A stretch of 64,000 bases of DNA from Kitasatospora mediocidica KCTC 9733 (GTDB lineage: Bacteria; Actinomycetota; Actinomycetes; Streptomycetales; Streptomycetaceae): NCBI RefSeq assembly GCF_000744225.1, contig NZ_JQLN01000004.1, forward strand, positions 186,001 to 250,000, in the 5' to 3' direction. Within the stretch, counting starts at the first letter, position 1. The number at the start of each line of letters is the position of its first letter. Position numbers and translations under genes: made by a program. The notes under the pieces are model-generated. The model made no database searches. It was not told the DNA's origin and saw only the letters and a list, made by a program, of their open reading frames with translations. This document shows positions 34,992-44,272 of this stretch, piece by piece.

Positions 34992-35897
34992 ATGTCGCAA
35001 CACCTCTGCATCCGGGCGGCGCGCGCGGCCGCCGTCACCACCCTCACCTTCGCCGCGGTCCTCGGCGGGGTCGGCCCGGCGGGCGCCACCTCGCCCGAGG
35101 ACCACCCGATCGAGGTGAGCCTCGGCGCCGGCGGCATCCAGGTGCCGGACGGCACCCACACGGGCGGGCTGGTCAGCTTCCGGGTCGCGACGGACGACGC
35201 GGCCGGCCGCCAGCTCCAGCTGCTGCGCCCGCACGACGGCGTCACCTCCGACCAGGCGCTGAAGGACCTGGCCGCCTCGCTCAGCACGGACGGACCCACC
35301 GCGGCCGCCGGGATCAAGGCCTTCCGCACCGAAGCCGACGCGCTCGGCGGCGCGCTGGTCACCCCGCAGGTGCACGAGCAGTTCACCGAGGAGGTCTCGC
35401 CCGGCGCGGTCTACCTGGTGGACCTCACCGCACTGCGGGCCGACCCGGCCCACCCGGTGACGAAGCGTCTGGACCTGGTGGGCACCAACGGCCAGAGCGC
35501 CAACCAGGCCCGCTTCCCCGACGGCATGGTGCTCCAGCACGACACGTTCGCCGGCCCGCGCTTCGAGACGGCGGCGCTGGACCACGCCCACCTGGCCTAC
35601 CTGGTCCACAACACGTCCACTGAGATCCACGAGATGCAGCTGCGCCCGGTCGCCCCGGGCACCACCGACGCCCAGCTGGACGCCTACTACGGCGCGCTCG
35701 CGGCCGGCGGCACGCCGGCCTCCCCCTTCACCGGCCCGGCCACCGGCTTCGGCGGCATCTCCCCCGACCACGGCGCCGCCATCCAGGCGCACGGCCTGCT
35801 GCCGGGCACCTACGCCGTGCTCTGCCAGGTCCCCGACGAGACCCTCGGCGTCTCGCACGCGGCCCTCGGCATGCACCAGGTGGTCACCCTGCAGTAG
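34992..35897 (+). CDS. Secreted protein of unknown function
   Basis: Exported protein of 301 aa with a signal peptide (about 1-33, cleavage after AGA). The mature part is a mixed alpha/beta fold with Met- and His-containing segments late in the chain (HAHLAYLVHNTSTEIHEMQL and a final SHAALGMHQVVTLQ), which could suggest a cupredoxin-like or metal-linked domain, but I cannot identify the family. AAAGGA supports the start at 34992. It overlaps the convergent McrC gene by 14 bases at the 3' end. Confidence 0.65.
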   Translation: MSQHLCIRAARAAAVTTLTFAAVLGGVGPAGATSPEDHPIEVSLGAGGIQVPDGTHTGGLVSFRVATDDAAGRQLQLLRPHDGVTSDQALKDLAASLSTDGPTAAAGIKAFRTEADALGGALVTPQVHEQFTEEVSPGAVYLVDLTALRADPAHPVTKRLDLVGTNGQSANQARFPDGMVLQHDTFAGPRFETAALDHAHLAYLVHNTSTEIHEMQLRPVAPGTTDAQLDAYYGALAAGGTPASPFTGPATGFGGISPDHGAAIQAHGLLPGTYAVLCQVPDETLGVSHAALGMHQVVTLQ

Positions 35898-37122
35898 CAG
35901 CGGAGTCCGGGTCACCGGCCGGCGCGAGCACCCGCGCCAGGCCGGTGACCGCGGCCAGCAGGTCTGCGGGCGGCTGGCCGAGGTCCAGGGTGTGGGCGTG
36001 GATGACGGCGCCGGAGCCGCGGACCGTGTGCGCGGCCGCACTCGGCGCGGCGCTGCCGCCCGCGTAGACCAGGTGTCCGGCGGGCAGGCCCAACGCGGTG
36101 CAGTAGCTGAGAAGTTGGTAAAGATGCTCGGTGGGCGGGACGCTTGCGTTCAGTGCCTTGTACTTGGCATCGACGACACCGGCCGGCTGTCCTGCCCGGT
36201 AGAGCACCAGGTCCGGGCGGAGCCTGACCCGGCCTGCCTGGTCGAGGCGGTGGCGGGTCTCCTGGGCCGCACACCGCACCCCGTGGCCGCGCAGGGCGTC
36301 GCCCAGCGCCGAGGCGAGGAAGTTCTCGAACACCCGCGGCATGTCGAGCAGGAAACCGTCCCCCTGGAGCGCCGCCGGCCCTTCGGGCTGGACGGCCCGG
36401 CCGGCGAGCACGAGTTCGGCCAGCCGCAGCGCCGACCGGTAGCGGGCGTTGAGGCGGTTCGGGGCCCAGACCGGCAGCGGCTCGCCCGGAATGGGCGGGC
36501 GGACGCCGGCCAGGCGTCCGGCCAGGTGACGCAGCAGCGTACGGGTGGCGGGCGCGATGCCGGGCAGCAGCTCCAGGTGGTGCAGGGCGCCGAGCAGGAT
36601 CCGGTTCTCTGGGATGTCCGGCGAGTGGTCGTCGTAGCGGACGGCCACCGGGAGCGGCAGGCCGGTGCGACGCAGCTGGTCGGTGGTACGGATCCGCCCG
36701 CGCACCACCGTCAGGTCCTCCTCGACGGTGCGGTAGCCGTAGAGGACGCCGGTCTCCAGGGTGCGCCGCACGGTGCGGGCGAACAGCTCGGCGACCGCGG
36801 GCAACAGATCCTCGGCGGTGCCGAGTTCGACGGTGTCCCGGTGCCAGGGGTCGTGCGGCGCGTAGCCGATCAGGAAGAGCAGGTGGGAGATCGCCAGCTT
36901 GGGCCGGATCAACACCTCCAGGGCGTCCGCGCCGCGGCCGAGGCGGACCAGGCCGACCTTCTGGTTGCCCCGGATCCGCCACTGGCCGCCCGCGGCCGGG
37001 GCGAGCCCGACCAGCTCGGGCACCGCCATCAGCATGGCCAGCTGTCCGCCGGTGAGCCGGCGGACAATGCCGGGCCCGGTCTCGGTCAGCTCGAACCGGG
37101 GCACCGGGAGCACGGGGGTCAC
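35884..37122 (-). CDS. mcrC: McrC-like nuclease subunit of a McrBC restriction system
   Basis: A 412-aa protein with the McrC layout: an N-terminal domain that binds the McrB ring (about 1-150) and a C-terminal PD-(D/E)xK nuclease with RPDLVLYRAGQPAGVVDAKYK near residue 320, giving the Asp and D-x-K catalytic residues. With McrB it would cleave DNA that has modified cytosines, in a GTP-dependent way, and so restrict phage. It follows mcrB by 13 bases. GTG 37122 is the best start; GTG 37131 is an alternative. The 3' end overlaps a convergent gene. Confidence 0.82.
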   Translation of the reverse strand: MTPVLPVPRFELTETGPGIVRRLTGGQLAMLMAVPELVGLAPAAGGQWRIRGNQKVGLVRLGRGADALEVLIRPKLAISHLLFLIGYAPHDPWHRDTVELGTAEDLLPAVAELFARTVRRTLETGVLYGYRTVEEDLTVVRGRIRTTDQLRRTGLPLPVAVRYDDHSPDIPENRILLGALHHLELLPGIAPATRTLLRHLAGRLAGVRPPIPGEPLPVWAPNRLNARYRSALRLAELVLAGRAVQPEGPAALQGDGFLLDMPRVFENFLASALGDALRGHGVRCAAQETRHRLDQAGRVRLRPDLVLYRAGQPAGVVDAKYKALNASVPPTEHLYQLLSYCTALGLPAGHLVYAGGSAAPSAAAHTVRGSGAVIHAHTLDLGQPPADLLAAVTGLARVLAPAGDPDSAATAG

Positions 37123-37135
37123 GGCAGGCACCGGG

Positions 37136-39373
37136 TTACCCGGCGACGTCGTCGGGGTGCGCGGGCGCCTGCTGTGCCTCGGCGCGCAGGGCGGCGAGCC
37201 CGTACTCCTGCTCGACGTCGATGCCACTGCCGTAGAGCTGGTCCTCCAGGAGCGGCAGGATCTGGCTGCGCCAGACCAGATCCAGGCCGAGCGGGTCGGC
37301 GATCCGGCGGGTCATCAGGTAGGAGGGGCCGATGGCCCGTTCGGGATCGGCCAGCCGCCGGTTGAGGGCGTCCAAGATCCTTGCAGGCTCGTGGCCCAGC
37401 CCCTGGCGATCCAGCCAGCGGTCCAGCAGACCGGCCACGGGCGCGCGGTCGGGGGCCAGCCGGCGGAAGGCGAAGCGCCGGCGCATGGCCGCGTCGATCA
37501 GCGCGATCGAGCGGTCGGCGGTGTTCATCGTGCCGATGACGAAGAGGTTGCGGGGCAGGTCGAACGGCGTCTCGGGGCTGTACTGGGTGGTGATCGGCTC
37601 GTCGCGGTACTCCAGCAGGAAGTACAACTCGCCGAAGACCTTGGCCAGATGGGCGCGGTTGATCTCGTCGATGATCAGCACATAGGGGTTGCCGGGGTCC
37701 AGGCGGGCCTGCTCGGCGAGGAGCTTGAACGGACCGGGGACGATGTCGAACGCCACCGTGCCGCACTCGCCGCGGACCGGCCGGAAGCCCTCGAAGAAGT
37801 CCTCGTAGGTGTACGACGGGTGGAACTGCACCAGGCGGGTGCGTTCGGCCCCGGCCAGGTGCTGGGCCAGTCGCCGCGCCAGGAAGGTCTTGCCGGTCCC
37901 GGGCGGCCCGTAGAGGATGATCTGCCGGTCCAGTTCGAGCTGGCGGGCCGTCTCGCGCAGCCAGTCCAGCGGCATCAGCAGCTCTTCGGCCAGTTCCCCG
38001 GTGACCGGCGCGAACTCCAGCGGCCGGGTCAGATCGGCCTCCAGCAGGACGTCCTGGACGACCTCGTCCAGACCTGCCGTCGCCGCGATCTCGGCGGCCA
38101 CCGCGCTGATGTCGTAGACCGTCGCGGGCCGGGTCAGCCGGCTCTGCACCTGCTCGGCAAGCTGGGAGCGGAGCAGCGGGCGCTGCGCGGTCGCCCACTG
38201 CACCCGCCTGCGCCGCGCGGTGTCCGGGCCGTCGGCGGGCTCGTCGTACGCCGCGCTCTGCACCGTGCCGACGTGGACGCTCTCGGGCGTGACGGTGACC
38301 ACCACGTCACCGGGCTCCATGACGGTGAGGAAGGTGTGCAGTTGGGAGATGATCTGGCCGCGGGCACCGGCCCCGAGGTCGGGGTAGGCCTCAACGACAG
38401 CCTTGATCACGCTCTTCCTGGGCCTGACGGCGGTCAGCCCGGTCACCTCGGGGAACGAGACCGAGCAGTAACCGCCCTCCAGCCAGGCCGGGATGACGTT
38501 CCGTCCGTTGACGTCGTGGCCGCGCACCAGCCAGCCGCGCTGAGTGGCCTCCTGGGCGGTGGGCCGCCACTGTTCGACCCACGGCGACGCGTAGAAGTCG
38601 ACCCGGCCGCCGGACTCCTCGGCCAACACCTGGGTGAGCGCCAGCAGATCGCGGTCCTGGTTCTCGCCGGGGGCCGAAAGGCGGTCCTGGAAGGCGTCCC
38701 GGATCCGCTGCTTGTGGGCGGCGCTGGCGATCGGCAGGAAGGTGTCGGGGAACAGCAGGTGCTGCAGGACGTGGATCTGGGCGCGGCCTTTGCGGTGGCC
38801 GATCCGCTCCTGGATCGCGAAGCACTCCTGGCGGAACCGCCACGGGTCGGCCAGTTCGGCCTCACGCTGCGCCTGCGGCAGCCCGGCCAACCGTTCGGTC
38901 ACCAGGACGAGCAACTGGAACTGCGCCCAGCGGTAGTTGAGGAAGCCCTGGCCGCCATGCAGGAACCCGGTCAGCGGCACCTGCCCGGCCTCAGCCTCGG
39001 GGAGGCGGTAGTCGCGCCCGGCCCAGCTCAGGATGTCGGAGAGGATCTCGCGCTTCTTCGGTATCCCGATCTGCTCGGGCACCAGCGGCGCGAGGTTCAC
39101 GTACAGCAGCTCGGCGGCCAGCACCATGGTCTCGGCCGGCGCACCGTCGAGCTGGCGGCGCAGCTTCACCAGGAAGGTGTCCGCGGACTCGTCGGGCCGG
39201 TCGACGAAGCGGGCCCGCAGGTCGGCGGCGGTCTCGGCGGTCCACACCGCGAGCTCCGGGAGGAAGGCGGAGCGCCCGGTGCGCAGGCCCTCGCGGAACA
39301 CCCGCTGGACCGCCTCCCGCACCTCGGTGCCGTCCGGCCGCCTGCCCGTCCCCGCCACCTGCTGCTCCGCCAC
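37136..39373 (-). CDS. mcrB: McrB-like AAA+ GTPase of a McrBC restriction system
   Basis: Motor subunit of 745 aa. The C-terminal AAA+ domain (about 435-720) has Walker A GPPGTGKT, the Walker B/McrB segment LIIDEINRAHLAKVFGEL and NTADRSIALIDAAMRRRF with the sensor and arginine-finger region. The long N-terminal part (about 430 aa) is unlike E. coli McrB; a segment near residue 305 (MEPGDVVVTVTPESVHVG) looks PUA/EVE-like and may read a modified base. GTG 39373 is chosen because GGGGGAG precedes it. It forms an operon with mcrC. Confidence 0.82.
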   Translation of the reverse strand: MAEQQVAGTGRRPDGTEVREAVQRVFREGLRTGRSAFLPELAVWTAETAADLRARFVDRPDESADTFLVKLRRQLDGAPAETMVLAAELLYVNLAPLVPEQIGIPKKREILSDILSWAGRDYRLPEAEAGQVPLTGFLHGGQGFLNYRWAQFQLLVLVTERLAGLPQAQREAELADPWRFRQECFAIQERIGHRKGRAQIHVLQHLLFPDTFLPIASAAHKQRIRDAFQDRLSAPGENQDRDLLALTQVLAEESGGRVDFYASPWVEQWRPTAQEATQRGWLVRGHDVNGRNVIPAWLEGGYCSVSFPEVTGLTAVRPRKSVIKAVVEAYPDLGAGARGQIISQLHTFLTVMEPGDVVVTVTPESVHVGTVQSAAYDEPADGPDTARRRRVQWATAQRPLLRSQLAEQVQSRLTRPATVYDISAVAAEIAATAGLDEVVQDVLLEADLTRPLEFAPVTGELAEELLMPLDWLRETARQLELDRQIILYGPPGTGKTFLARRLAQHLAGAERTRLVQFHPSYTYEDFFEGFRPVRGECGTVAFDIVPGPFKLLAEQARLDPGNPYVLIIDEINRAHLAKVFGELYFLLEYRDEPITTQYSPETPFDLPRNLFVIGTMNTADRSIALIDAAMRRRFAFRRLAPDRAPVAGLLDRWLDRQGLGHEPARILDALNRRLADPERAIGPSYLMTRRIADPLGLDLVWRSQILPLLEDQLYGSGIDVEQEYGLAALRAEAQQAPAHPDDVAG

Positions 39374-39484
39374 TGCCGCTCCCCCGCCGTGCACCCCGAA
39401 CCAACCGCCGGTCTGTCCGTCGCACATGCTAGTGCCGCGATGTGCACCCGGAGCAGTGGGGTCCGGGCTGACGTTGCGTCAGTG

Positions 39485-40693
39485 TCAGTTCCCGGCCGGG
39501 ATGATGGTGCTGAGCCACTTGAAGACGGCGGGCACCATCGGCTTCCAGGTGCTGATCAGGTGGGCGCCGGGGTTCTCCACCGAGGTCACGGTGGTGGGGG
39601 CCTTCGCCGCCTGCTGGAGGGCGAGGGCGTCCTCCAGGCCGTCGCCCTTGCGGCCGGTTTCGTAGATCGCGACGTTCGGCGGGGTCTGGGCGTGGGTGAG
39701 GATGTACAGCGGGTTGGAGATCTCCCGCAGGTGCGGGTCCTTGGCGGTCAGTGACTTGGGCTCGGACATCGGGTCGTTGTAGCCCGACATGCTGACCGCG
39801 GCGCGGTAGCGGTCGGGGTGCTCCAGGGCGAGCCGGGTGGCGCAGTGTGCGCCGGCCGAGTAGCCGGCCACGGCCCAGCGGGCGGCGGAGGCGTCGACGC
39901 GGAAGTTGTCCAGCATCATCTGCGGGACGTCGCGCGAGAACCAGGTCTCCGCGTTGATCTTGCCCGGGACGTCCGCGCAGCCGGTGTCGGTGTCGCCGCC
40001 GAGCAGGGTGACCCGCGGCGAGACCAGGATGAAGGGCGTCACCTGACCGGAGGTCATCAGCGGCGCGAGCTGCTTGGTGACGTTCATGGAGCCGAACCAG
40101 GCGCTGGAGGAGCCGGGGAAGCCGGCCAGCAGCTCCACCACCGGGAACGTCTTGTCCTTGTACGCCGGGTCGTCGTACTGCGGCGGCGTCCACACCACCA
40201 CCTCACCGTCGACACCGGAGAGTTGGCCCTTGAGGTCGGTGGTCCGCACGTCGCCCGGCACCGCGCTGTCGTCCACCGGCTTGAAGGTCTGGAGCACCTT
40301 GGCCCGCTTGGTGTCGGCGACCAGGCCGTGGTCCGGCGGCGGGGCGGCCACCGTCCGGACGTGGTTGGCGGTGCCCAGCAGGTCGCCCCAGGTGTCGTAG
40401 AGCTGGTTGGCGTTGTTGACCAGGACGAAGACCAGCGTCACGGCGGTGGCCTGGCAGAGCAGGACCGAGGCCAGGAAGCCGGCGGCCCGCAGCGGCCCGC
40501 GGCCACCGGTCTCCCGCTCGCGCCTGCGCCCTGCCGCCCGCCCCTGCGGCTGCGGCTGCCCCGAGGCCCGGCCCCGTCCGCGCTCGGCGCCGGCCTTGCT
40601 CCACTGCACCACGACCAGCCCGATCGAGCCCACGAAGAGCAGGATCGCGAGGAGGAGGAAGGGGGTGCCTGTCAGCTGCATGCGTGCTCTCAT
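39485..40693 (-). CDS. Membrane-anchored esterase (antigen-85/esterase D-like)
   Basis: A protein of about 402 aa with two N-terminal membrane helices (about 6-28 and 66-88) separated by a basic Gly/Arg loop, then an external alpha/beta-hydrolase domain. The nucleophile motif GYSAGAHCA is near residue 255 and a late His is in GAHLISTW. The fold matches the esterase/mycolyltransferase family that includes antigen 85; in Streptomyces the substrates are unknown. Start 40693 (MRARMQLTG) is a compromise; 40681 and 40741 are alternatives without clear sites. Monocistronic. Confidence 0.75.
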   Translation of the reverse strand: MRARMQLTGTPFLLLAILLFVGSIGLVVVQWSKAGAERGRGRASGQPQPQGRAAGRRRERETGGRGPLRAAGFLASVLLCQATAVTLVFVLVNNANQLYDTWGDLLGTANHVRTVAAPPPDHGLVADTKRAKVLQTFKPVDDSAVPGDVRTTDLKGQLSGVDGEVVVWTPPQYDDPAYKDKTFPVVELLAGFPGSSSAWFGSMNVTKQLAPLMTSGQVTPFILVSPRVTLLGGDTDTGCADVPGKINAETWFSRDVPQMMLDNFRVDASAARWAVAGYSAGAHCATRLALEHPDRYRAAVSMSGYNDPMSEPKSLTAKDPHLREISNPLYILTHAQTPPNVAIYETGRKGDGLEDALALQQAAKAPTTVTSVENPGAHLISTWKPMVPAVFKWLSTIIPAGN

Positions 40694-40819
40694 ATCCGGG
40701 TCATCAACCGCGCGGGCCCCGCTCGGCCGGTGCGTGCTCACGTACGGGGACGGGCCCGATCACGGGTTCGGTTTCGCCCATGATCATAAGAGAGATGAGA
40801 AGCGCGTCACACCAGCCTG

Positions 40820-40861
40820 CTGTTACGGCCCTGTTATGCCGCGCGCGGCACTGTGATCCCG
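40820..40861 (+). promoter_or_regulatory. 11-bp direct repeats upstream of the flavin operon
   Basis: CTGTTACGGCC (40820-40830) and CTGTTATGCCG (40831-40841) are head-to-tail at an 11-bp period; a related CTGTGATCCCG lies at 40851-40861. OmpR-type regulators bind such 11-bp direct repeats, and the operon encodes one, so autoregulation is plausible. Confidence 0.5.
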
Positions 40862-40891
40862 TCAGTAATCGCACCAGGACGGGAGCCACTC

Positions 40892-42304
40892 ATGTCGACC
40901 GTGAGCGCGCCAAGCCCGCGTTCGGCCCGGCATCGCGGCAAGCCGGCCGAGCGGCCGCCCGGACTGCCGGGGGTACCCGGAGCCGGGGTCCCGTGGGCGC
41001 GGGCGCTGCTGGTGGTGATCTGGTCCGGGGTGCCCGCGGTGCTCGCGCTGTGGTGGCAGAACACCATTCCCGGCTCGCTGCACAGCACCGCGGACTGGCT
41101 GACCGCCGGCGGACGGATCGCCGGGCTGCTCGCCGCCTACCTGCTGCTGGTGCTGGTCGCGCTGATGGCGCGGGTGCCGTGGCTGGAGAACCGGGTGGGC
41201 TCGGACGTCGTCGCCCGCTACCACCGGGCGTTGGGCGAGTACACCGTGGCGCTCGCGGTGGCGCACGCGGCGCTGGTCATCCTGGGCTACGCCTGGCAGT
41301 CGGGGACGAACCCGGTCTCCGAGGGCGTCACCGTCGTCCTCGACTACCCCGACGTGCTGCTCTCGGCCATCGCGCTGGCCCTGCTGGTGCTGGTCGGCCT
41401 CGTCTCGGCCCGGGCGGTGCGGCGCCGGCTCGGATACGAGACCTGGTACCACGTGCACCTGCTGGTCTACGTCGCGATCGGCCTCGCCTTCGCCCACGAG
41501 TTCGCGGTCGGCGCGGACTTCTCCACCTCCGCGCGCAACCGGCTGCTCTGGTCGGGCGCGCACCTGGTGGTGGGTGTGGCCGTCGTGATCTTCCGGATCG
41601 GACTGCCGTTGCGGCGCTCGCTGCGCCACCGGCTGCGGGTGGCACGGGTGGTCGGGGAGGGGCCGGGCGTGGTGTCGATCCACCTGACCGGCCGCGACCT
41701 GGACCTGCTGCGCGCCGAGGGCGGGCAGTTCGCCCGCTGGCGGTTCCTGGCCCCGGGCCTGTGGTGGCAGTCCCACCCCTACTCGCTCTCCGCCGCGCCC
41801 GGCGCGGACACGCTGCGCATCACGGTGAAGGACCTCGGCGCCTCCAGTGCGGCGCTGGCCCGGCTGCGGCCCGGCACCCGGGTCTGGTTCGAGGGTCCGT
41901 ACGGCGCCTTCACGGCGCGGCGCACCAGCGGGCGGCGGCGGGTGCTGCTGATCGCCGGTGGCGCGGGCATCACCCCGATCCGGGCCCTGTTCGAGACGCT
42001 GCCGGGGCGCGGCTCGGACGTGATCCTGCTCTACCGTGCCTCCAGCGCCGAGGACCTGGTGCTGCACCGCGAACTGCAGGCGATCGCCCGCCGGCGCGGT
42101 TTCGGCCTCTACCCGTTGGTGGGGCCGCGCACCGCCGGTGGCGACCCGCTGTCCGCCGTGCAGCTGCGCCGGATGGTCCCCGACCTGTCCGAGCGCGAGG
42201 TTTTCCTGTGCGGGCCGGCCGGGATGACCGCGACCGCGACCGAGCACCTGCGGTACGCCGGGGTCCCCCAGGGGCGGATCCACACCGAATCGTTCGAGTT
42301 CTAG
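40892..42304 (+). CDS. Ferric-reductase-like transmembrane flavoprotein
   Basis: Membrane electron-transfer protein of 470 aa. Six hydrophobic segments (about 35-230) form a ferric-reductase/NOX-type haem domain with conserved His in YHRALGEYTVALAVAHAAL and WYHVHLLVYVAIGLAFAHEF. The C-terminal ferredoxin-NADP reductase-like domain (about 250-470) has the FAD site HPYSLSA and the NAD site GGAGITPIRALFE. It should pass electrons from NAD(P)H across the membrane. Start 40892 follows GGGAG. It heads an operon with an FMN_bind protein and ApbE, so the acceptor is probably the flavinylated protein. Confidence 0.85.
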   Translation: MSTVSAPSPRSARHRGKPAERPPGLPGVPGAGVPWARALLVVIWSGVPAVLALWWQNTIPGSLHSTADWLTAGGRIAGLLAAYLLLVLVALMARVPWLENRVGSDVVARYHRALGEYTVALAVAHAALVILGYAWQSGTNPVSEGVTVVLDYPDVLLSAIALALLVLVGLVSARAVRRRLGYETWYHVHLLVYVAIGLAFAHEFAVGADFSTSARNRLLWSGAHLVVGVAVVIFRIGLPLRRSLRHRLRVARVVGEGPGVVSIHLTGRDLDLLRAEGGQFARWRFLAPGLWWQSHPYSLSAAPGADTLRITVKDLGASSAALARLRPGTRVWFEGPYGAFTARRTSGRRRVLLIAGGAGITPIRALFETLPGRGSDVILLYRASSAEDLVLHRELQAIARRRGFGLYPLVGPRTAGGDPLSAVQLRRMVPDLSEREVFLCGPAGMTATATEHLRYAGVPQGRIHTESFEF

Positions 42305-42317
42305 GAGGTCCGGAGCC

Positions 42318-42797
42318 ATGCGCAAGACCAGCCCCGCGCGCAGGACCAGCCTGGCCCTGCTCTCCACCGGCGCCGGCGTCGCCCTGCTGCTCGGGGTGAA
42401 GGCGCAGTCCGCCGGCGCGCCCCGGTCGGCGCTGGCCGACGCGCCGCGTCCGGCTGCCGCGCCGTCCGCCGCCCCGCCGTCCAGCACGTCGACGGCGGCG
42501 CCCGCACCGGCGGCGGGGAGCGGCAGCGGCACCTTCACGGGCAGCGTCGTCGACACCCGCTACGGCCCGGTGCAGGTGCAGGCCGTCAAGTCCGGCGGGA
42601 AGCTGACCGACATCGTGGTGCTCCAGCAGACCTACGGCGGCCACAGCTCGCAGATCGACTCCTACGCCCTGCCCGTGCTGAAGTCCGAGGCGCTGGCGGC
42701 GCAGAGCGCGGACATCGACGTGGTGTCGGGCGCGACGTACACCTCCGAGGGCTACGCGCAGTCGCTGCAGGCCGCCCTCGACGCGGCCGGGAAGTAG
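42318..42797 (+). CDS. Exported FMN_bind domain protein
   Basis: A 159-aa protein with a signal or membrane anchor (about 1-30), an Ala/Pro/Ser linker and an FMN_bind domain (about 72-159). The flavinylation site is in VVSGATYTSEGYAQ, where a Thr in the SGAT motif receives FMN through a phosphoester bond. It lies 13 bases after the ferric-reductase-like gene and 6 bases before the ApbE gene, so it is the likely substrate of that transferase and the likely external electron carrier. AGGAGG supports the start. Confidence 0.85.
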   Translation: MRKTSPARRTSLALLSTGAGVALLLGVKAQSAGAPRSALADAPRPAAAPSAAPPSSTSTAAPAPAAGSGSGTFTGSVVDTRYGPVQVQAVKSGGKLTDIVVLQQTYGGHSSQIDSYALPVLKSEALAAQSADIDVVSGATYTSEGYAQSLQAALDAAGK

Positions 42798-42803
42798 CAC
42801 CGG

Positions 42804-43601
42804 ATGCGCACCGCGACCGCGACGATCATGGGCACCGTCGTCTCGCTGGCCGCCCCCGACGACGTGCCGGCCGCCGACTTCGACGCGGCGGGCGAGGCGG
42901 CGTTCGGGTGGCTGCGGCACGTCGACGCGGTCTTCTCGCCGTTTCGCGCCGACAGCCCGATCAGCCGGATCCGCGACGGCAGGCTGGCGCCGAGCGCGAT
43001 CGAGCCGGGCAGCGAGATCCACGAAGTGCTCTCCCTGTGCGAGGAGTTGAAGCAGGCCAGCGACGGCGCGTTCGACGCCTGGGCGGTCGGCGACCCGCCC
43101 GGTTTCGACCCCTGCGGCGCCGTGAAGGGCTGGGCCACCGAGCGCGCCGGCGCCCTGCTGACCGCGCACGGGCTGACCCGCCACGCGCTCAACGCCGGCG
43201 GCGACGTACGCCTGCGCGGCGGCCGGGACGGCACTCCCTGGCGGGTGGCGCTGACCGATCCGCACCGGCCGCGCACCGTACTGACGGTCCTGACGGTCGC
43301 CGACGGCGCGGTGGCCACCTCCGGCACCGCCGAGCGCGGCGCGCACGTCTTCAACCCGTCCAGCGGCCGACGCGCCACCGCGCTGGCCCAGGTCACCGTC
43401 ACCGGCCCCGACCTGGCCCGCGCCGACGGCTACGCGACGGCCGCCCTGGCGCTGGCCGACGGACCGCGCGGCGCGGCCACCGCGCGCGAGTGGCTGCGCG
43501 GCCTCGCCGAGCGGACCGGGTACCAAGCCCTGACCGTCGACCCGGCCGGTGCGACCTGGTGGACCGGCGGCCTTGCCGCCCACCTGCCACAGCTGTCCTG
43601 A
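42804..43601 (+). CDS. apbE: ApbE-type FAD:protein FMN transferase
   Basis: Flavin transferase of 265 aa that moves FMN from FAD to a Ser or Thr in partner proteins. Family motifs are ATIMGTVVSL at the start, VDAVFSPFRADSPISRI, LNAGGDVRLRGG for the flavin and VATSGTAERGAHVFNPSSGR near residue 175 for metal and substrate. The gene starts 6 bases after the FMN_bind gene. There is no signal peptide, so the reaction is probably cytosolic or membrane-proximal before export. Confidence 0.85.
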   Translation: MRTATATIMGTVVSLAAPDDVPAADFDAAGEAAFGWLRHVDAVFSPFRADSPISRIRDGRLAPSAIEPGSEIHEVLSLCEELKQASDGAFDAWAVGDPPGFDPCGAVKGWATERAGALLTAHGLTRHALNAGGDVRLRGGRDGTPWRVALTDPHRPRTVLTVLTVADGAVATSGTAERGAHVFNPSSGRRATALAQVTVTGPDLARADGYATAALALADGPRGAATAREWLRGLAERTGYQALTVDPAGATWWTGGLAAHLPQLS

Positions 43602-43615
43602 GAGAGGATGAACAC

Positions 43616-44272
43616 ATGCGGATTCTGGTCGTCGAGGACGAACAGCGCCTGGCCGCACGCATCGCCGAGGGGCTGCGTGACCAGGGCATGGCCGTGGACG
43701 TCAGCCACGACGGCACCGACGCGCTCGACAAGGCCGACCTGAACGCGTACGACGTCGTGGTGCTGGACCGCGACCTGCCGGGCACCCCCGGCGACGAGGT
43801 CTGCCAACGGCTCTCAGTGCGCAACAATGCCCCGATGATCCTGATGCTGACCGCGCTGTCCGGCACCGACGACCGGGTGGACGGCCTGACCCTGGGCGCC
43901 GACGACTACCTCGGCAAGCCGTTCTCGTTCGCCGAGCTCACCCTGCGGGTGCGGGCGCTGGGCCGGCGGCGGCGCTCGCACCCCGCCCAGCTGGTACGCG
44001 GCGAGCTGACCATGGACACGCTGCGCCGCACCGTCCACCGGTCGGGGCGGCCGATCGCGCTGACCGCCAAGGAGTTCACCGTCCTGCAGGTGCTGCTCAC
44101 CGCCGACGGCGCGGTGCTCAGTCACGAGCAGCTGCTGGAACGGGCCTGGGACGAGCACACCGACCCGTTCACCAACACCGTCCGGGTCACCGTCAACCGG
44201 CTGCGCCGCAAGCTGGGGCTCCCGGACCTGGTGGAGACCCTGGTCGGCGCCGGCTACCGGATCGCGCCGTGA
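43616..44272 (+). CDS. OmpR-family response regulator
   Basis: Two-component regulator of 218 aa. The receiver domain (1-115) has the acidic pair in VVEDE, the phospho-acceptor Asp in VVVLDRDLPG (near residue 51), Thr in LTALS and Lys in GKPFSF. The OmpR winged-helix domain (about 125-218) has LTAKEFTVLQVLL and TVRVTVNRLRRKLG. It is 14 bases after apbE and overlaps the kinase gene by GTGA, so the operon encodes its own control. Direct repeats upstream of the operon are its candidate sites. Confidence 0.88.
   Translation: MRILVVEDEQRLAARIAEGLRDQGMAVDVSHDGTDALDKADLNAYDVVVLDRDLPGTPGDEVCQRLSVRNNAPMILMLTALSGTDDRVDGLTLGADDYLGKPFSFAELTLRVRALGRRRRSHPAQLVRGELTMDTLRRTVHRSGRPIALTAKEFTVLQVLLTADGAVLSHEQLLERAWDEHTDPFTNTVRVTVNRLRRKLGLPDLVETLVGAGYRIAP

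Noticed and set aside
39468..39482. Hairpin CTGACG-TTG-CGTCAG after the esterase gene as a terminator
   Set aside because: Six-bp stem is too weak beside the other hairpins in the window.
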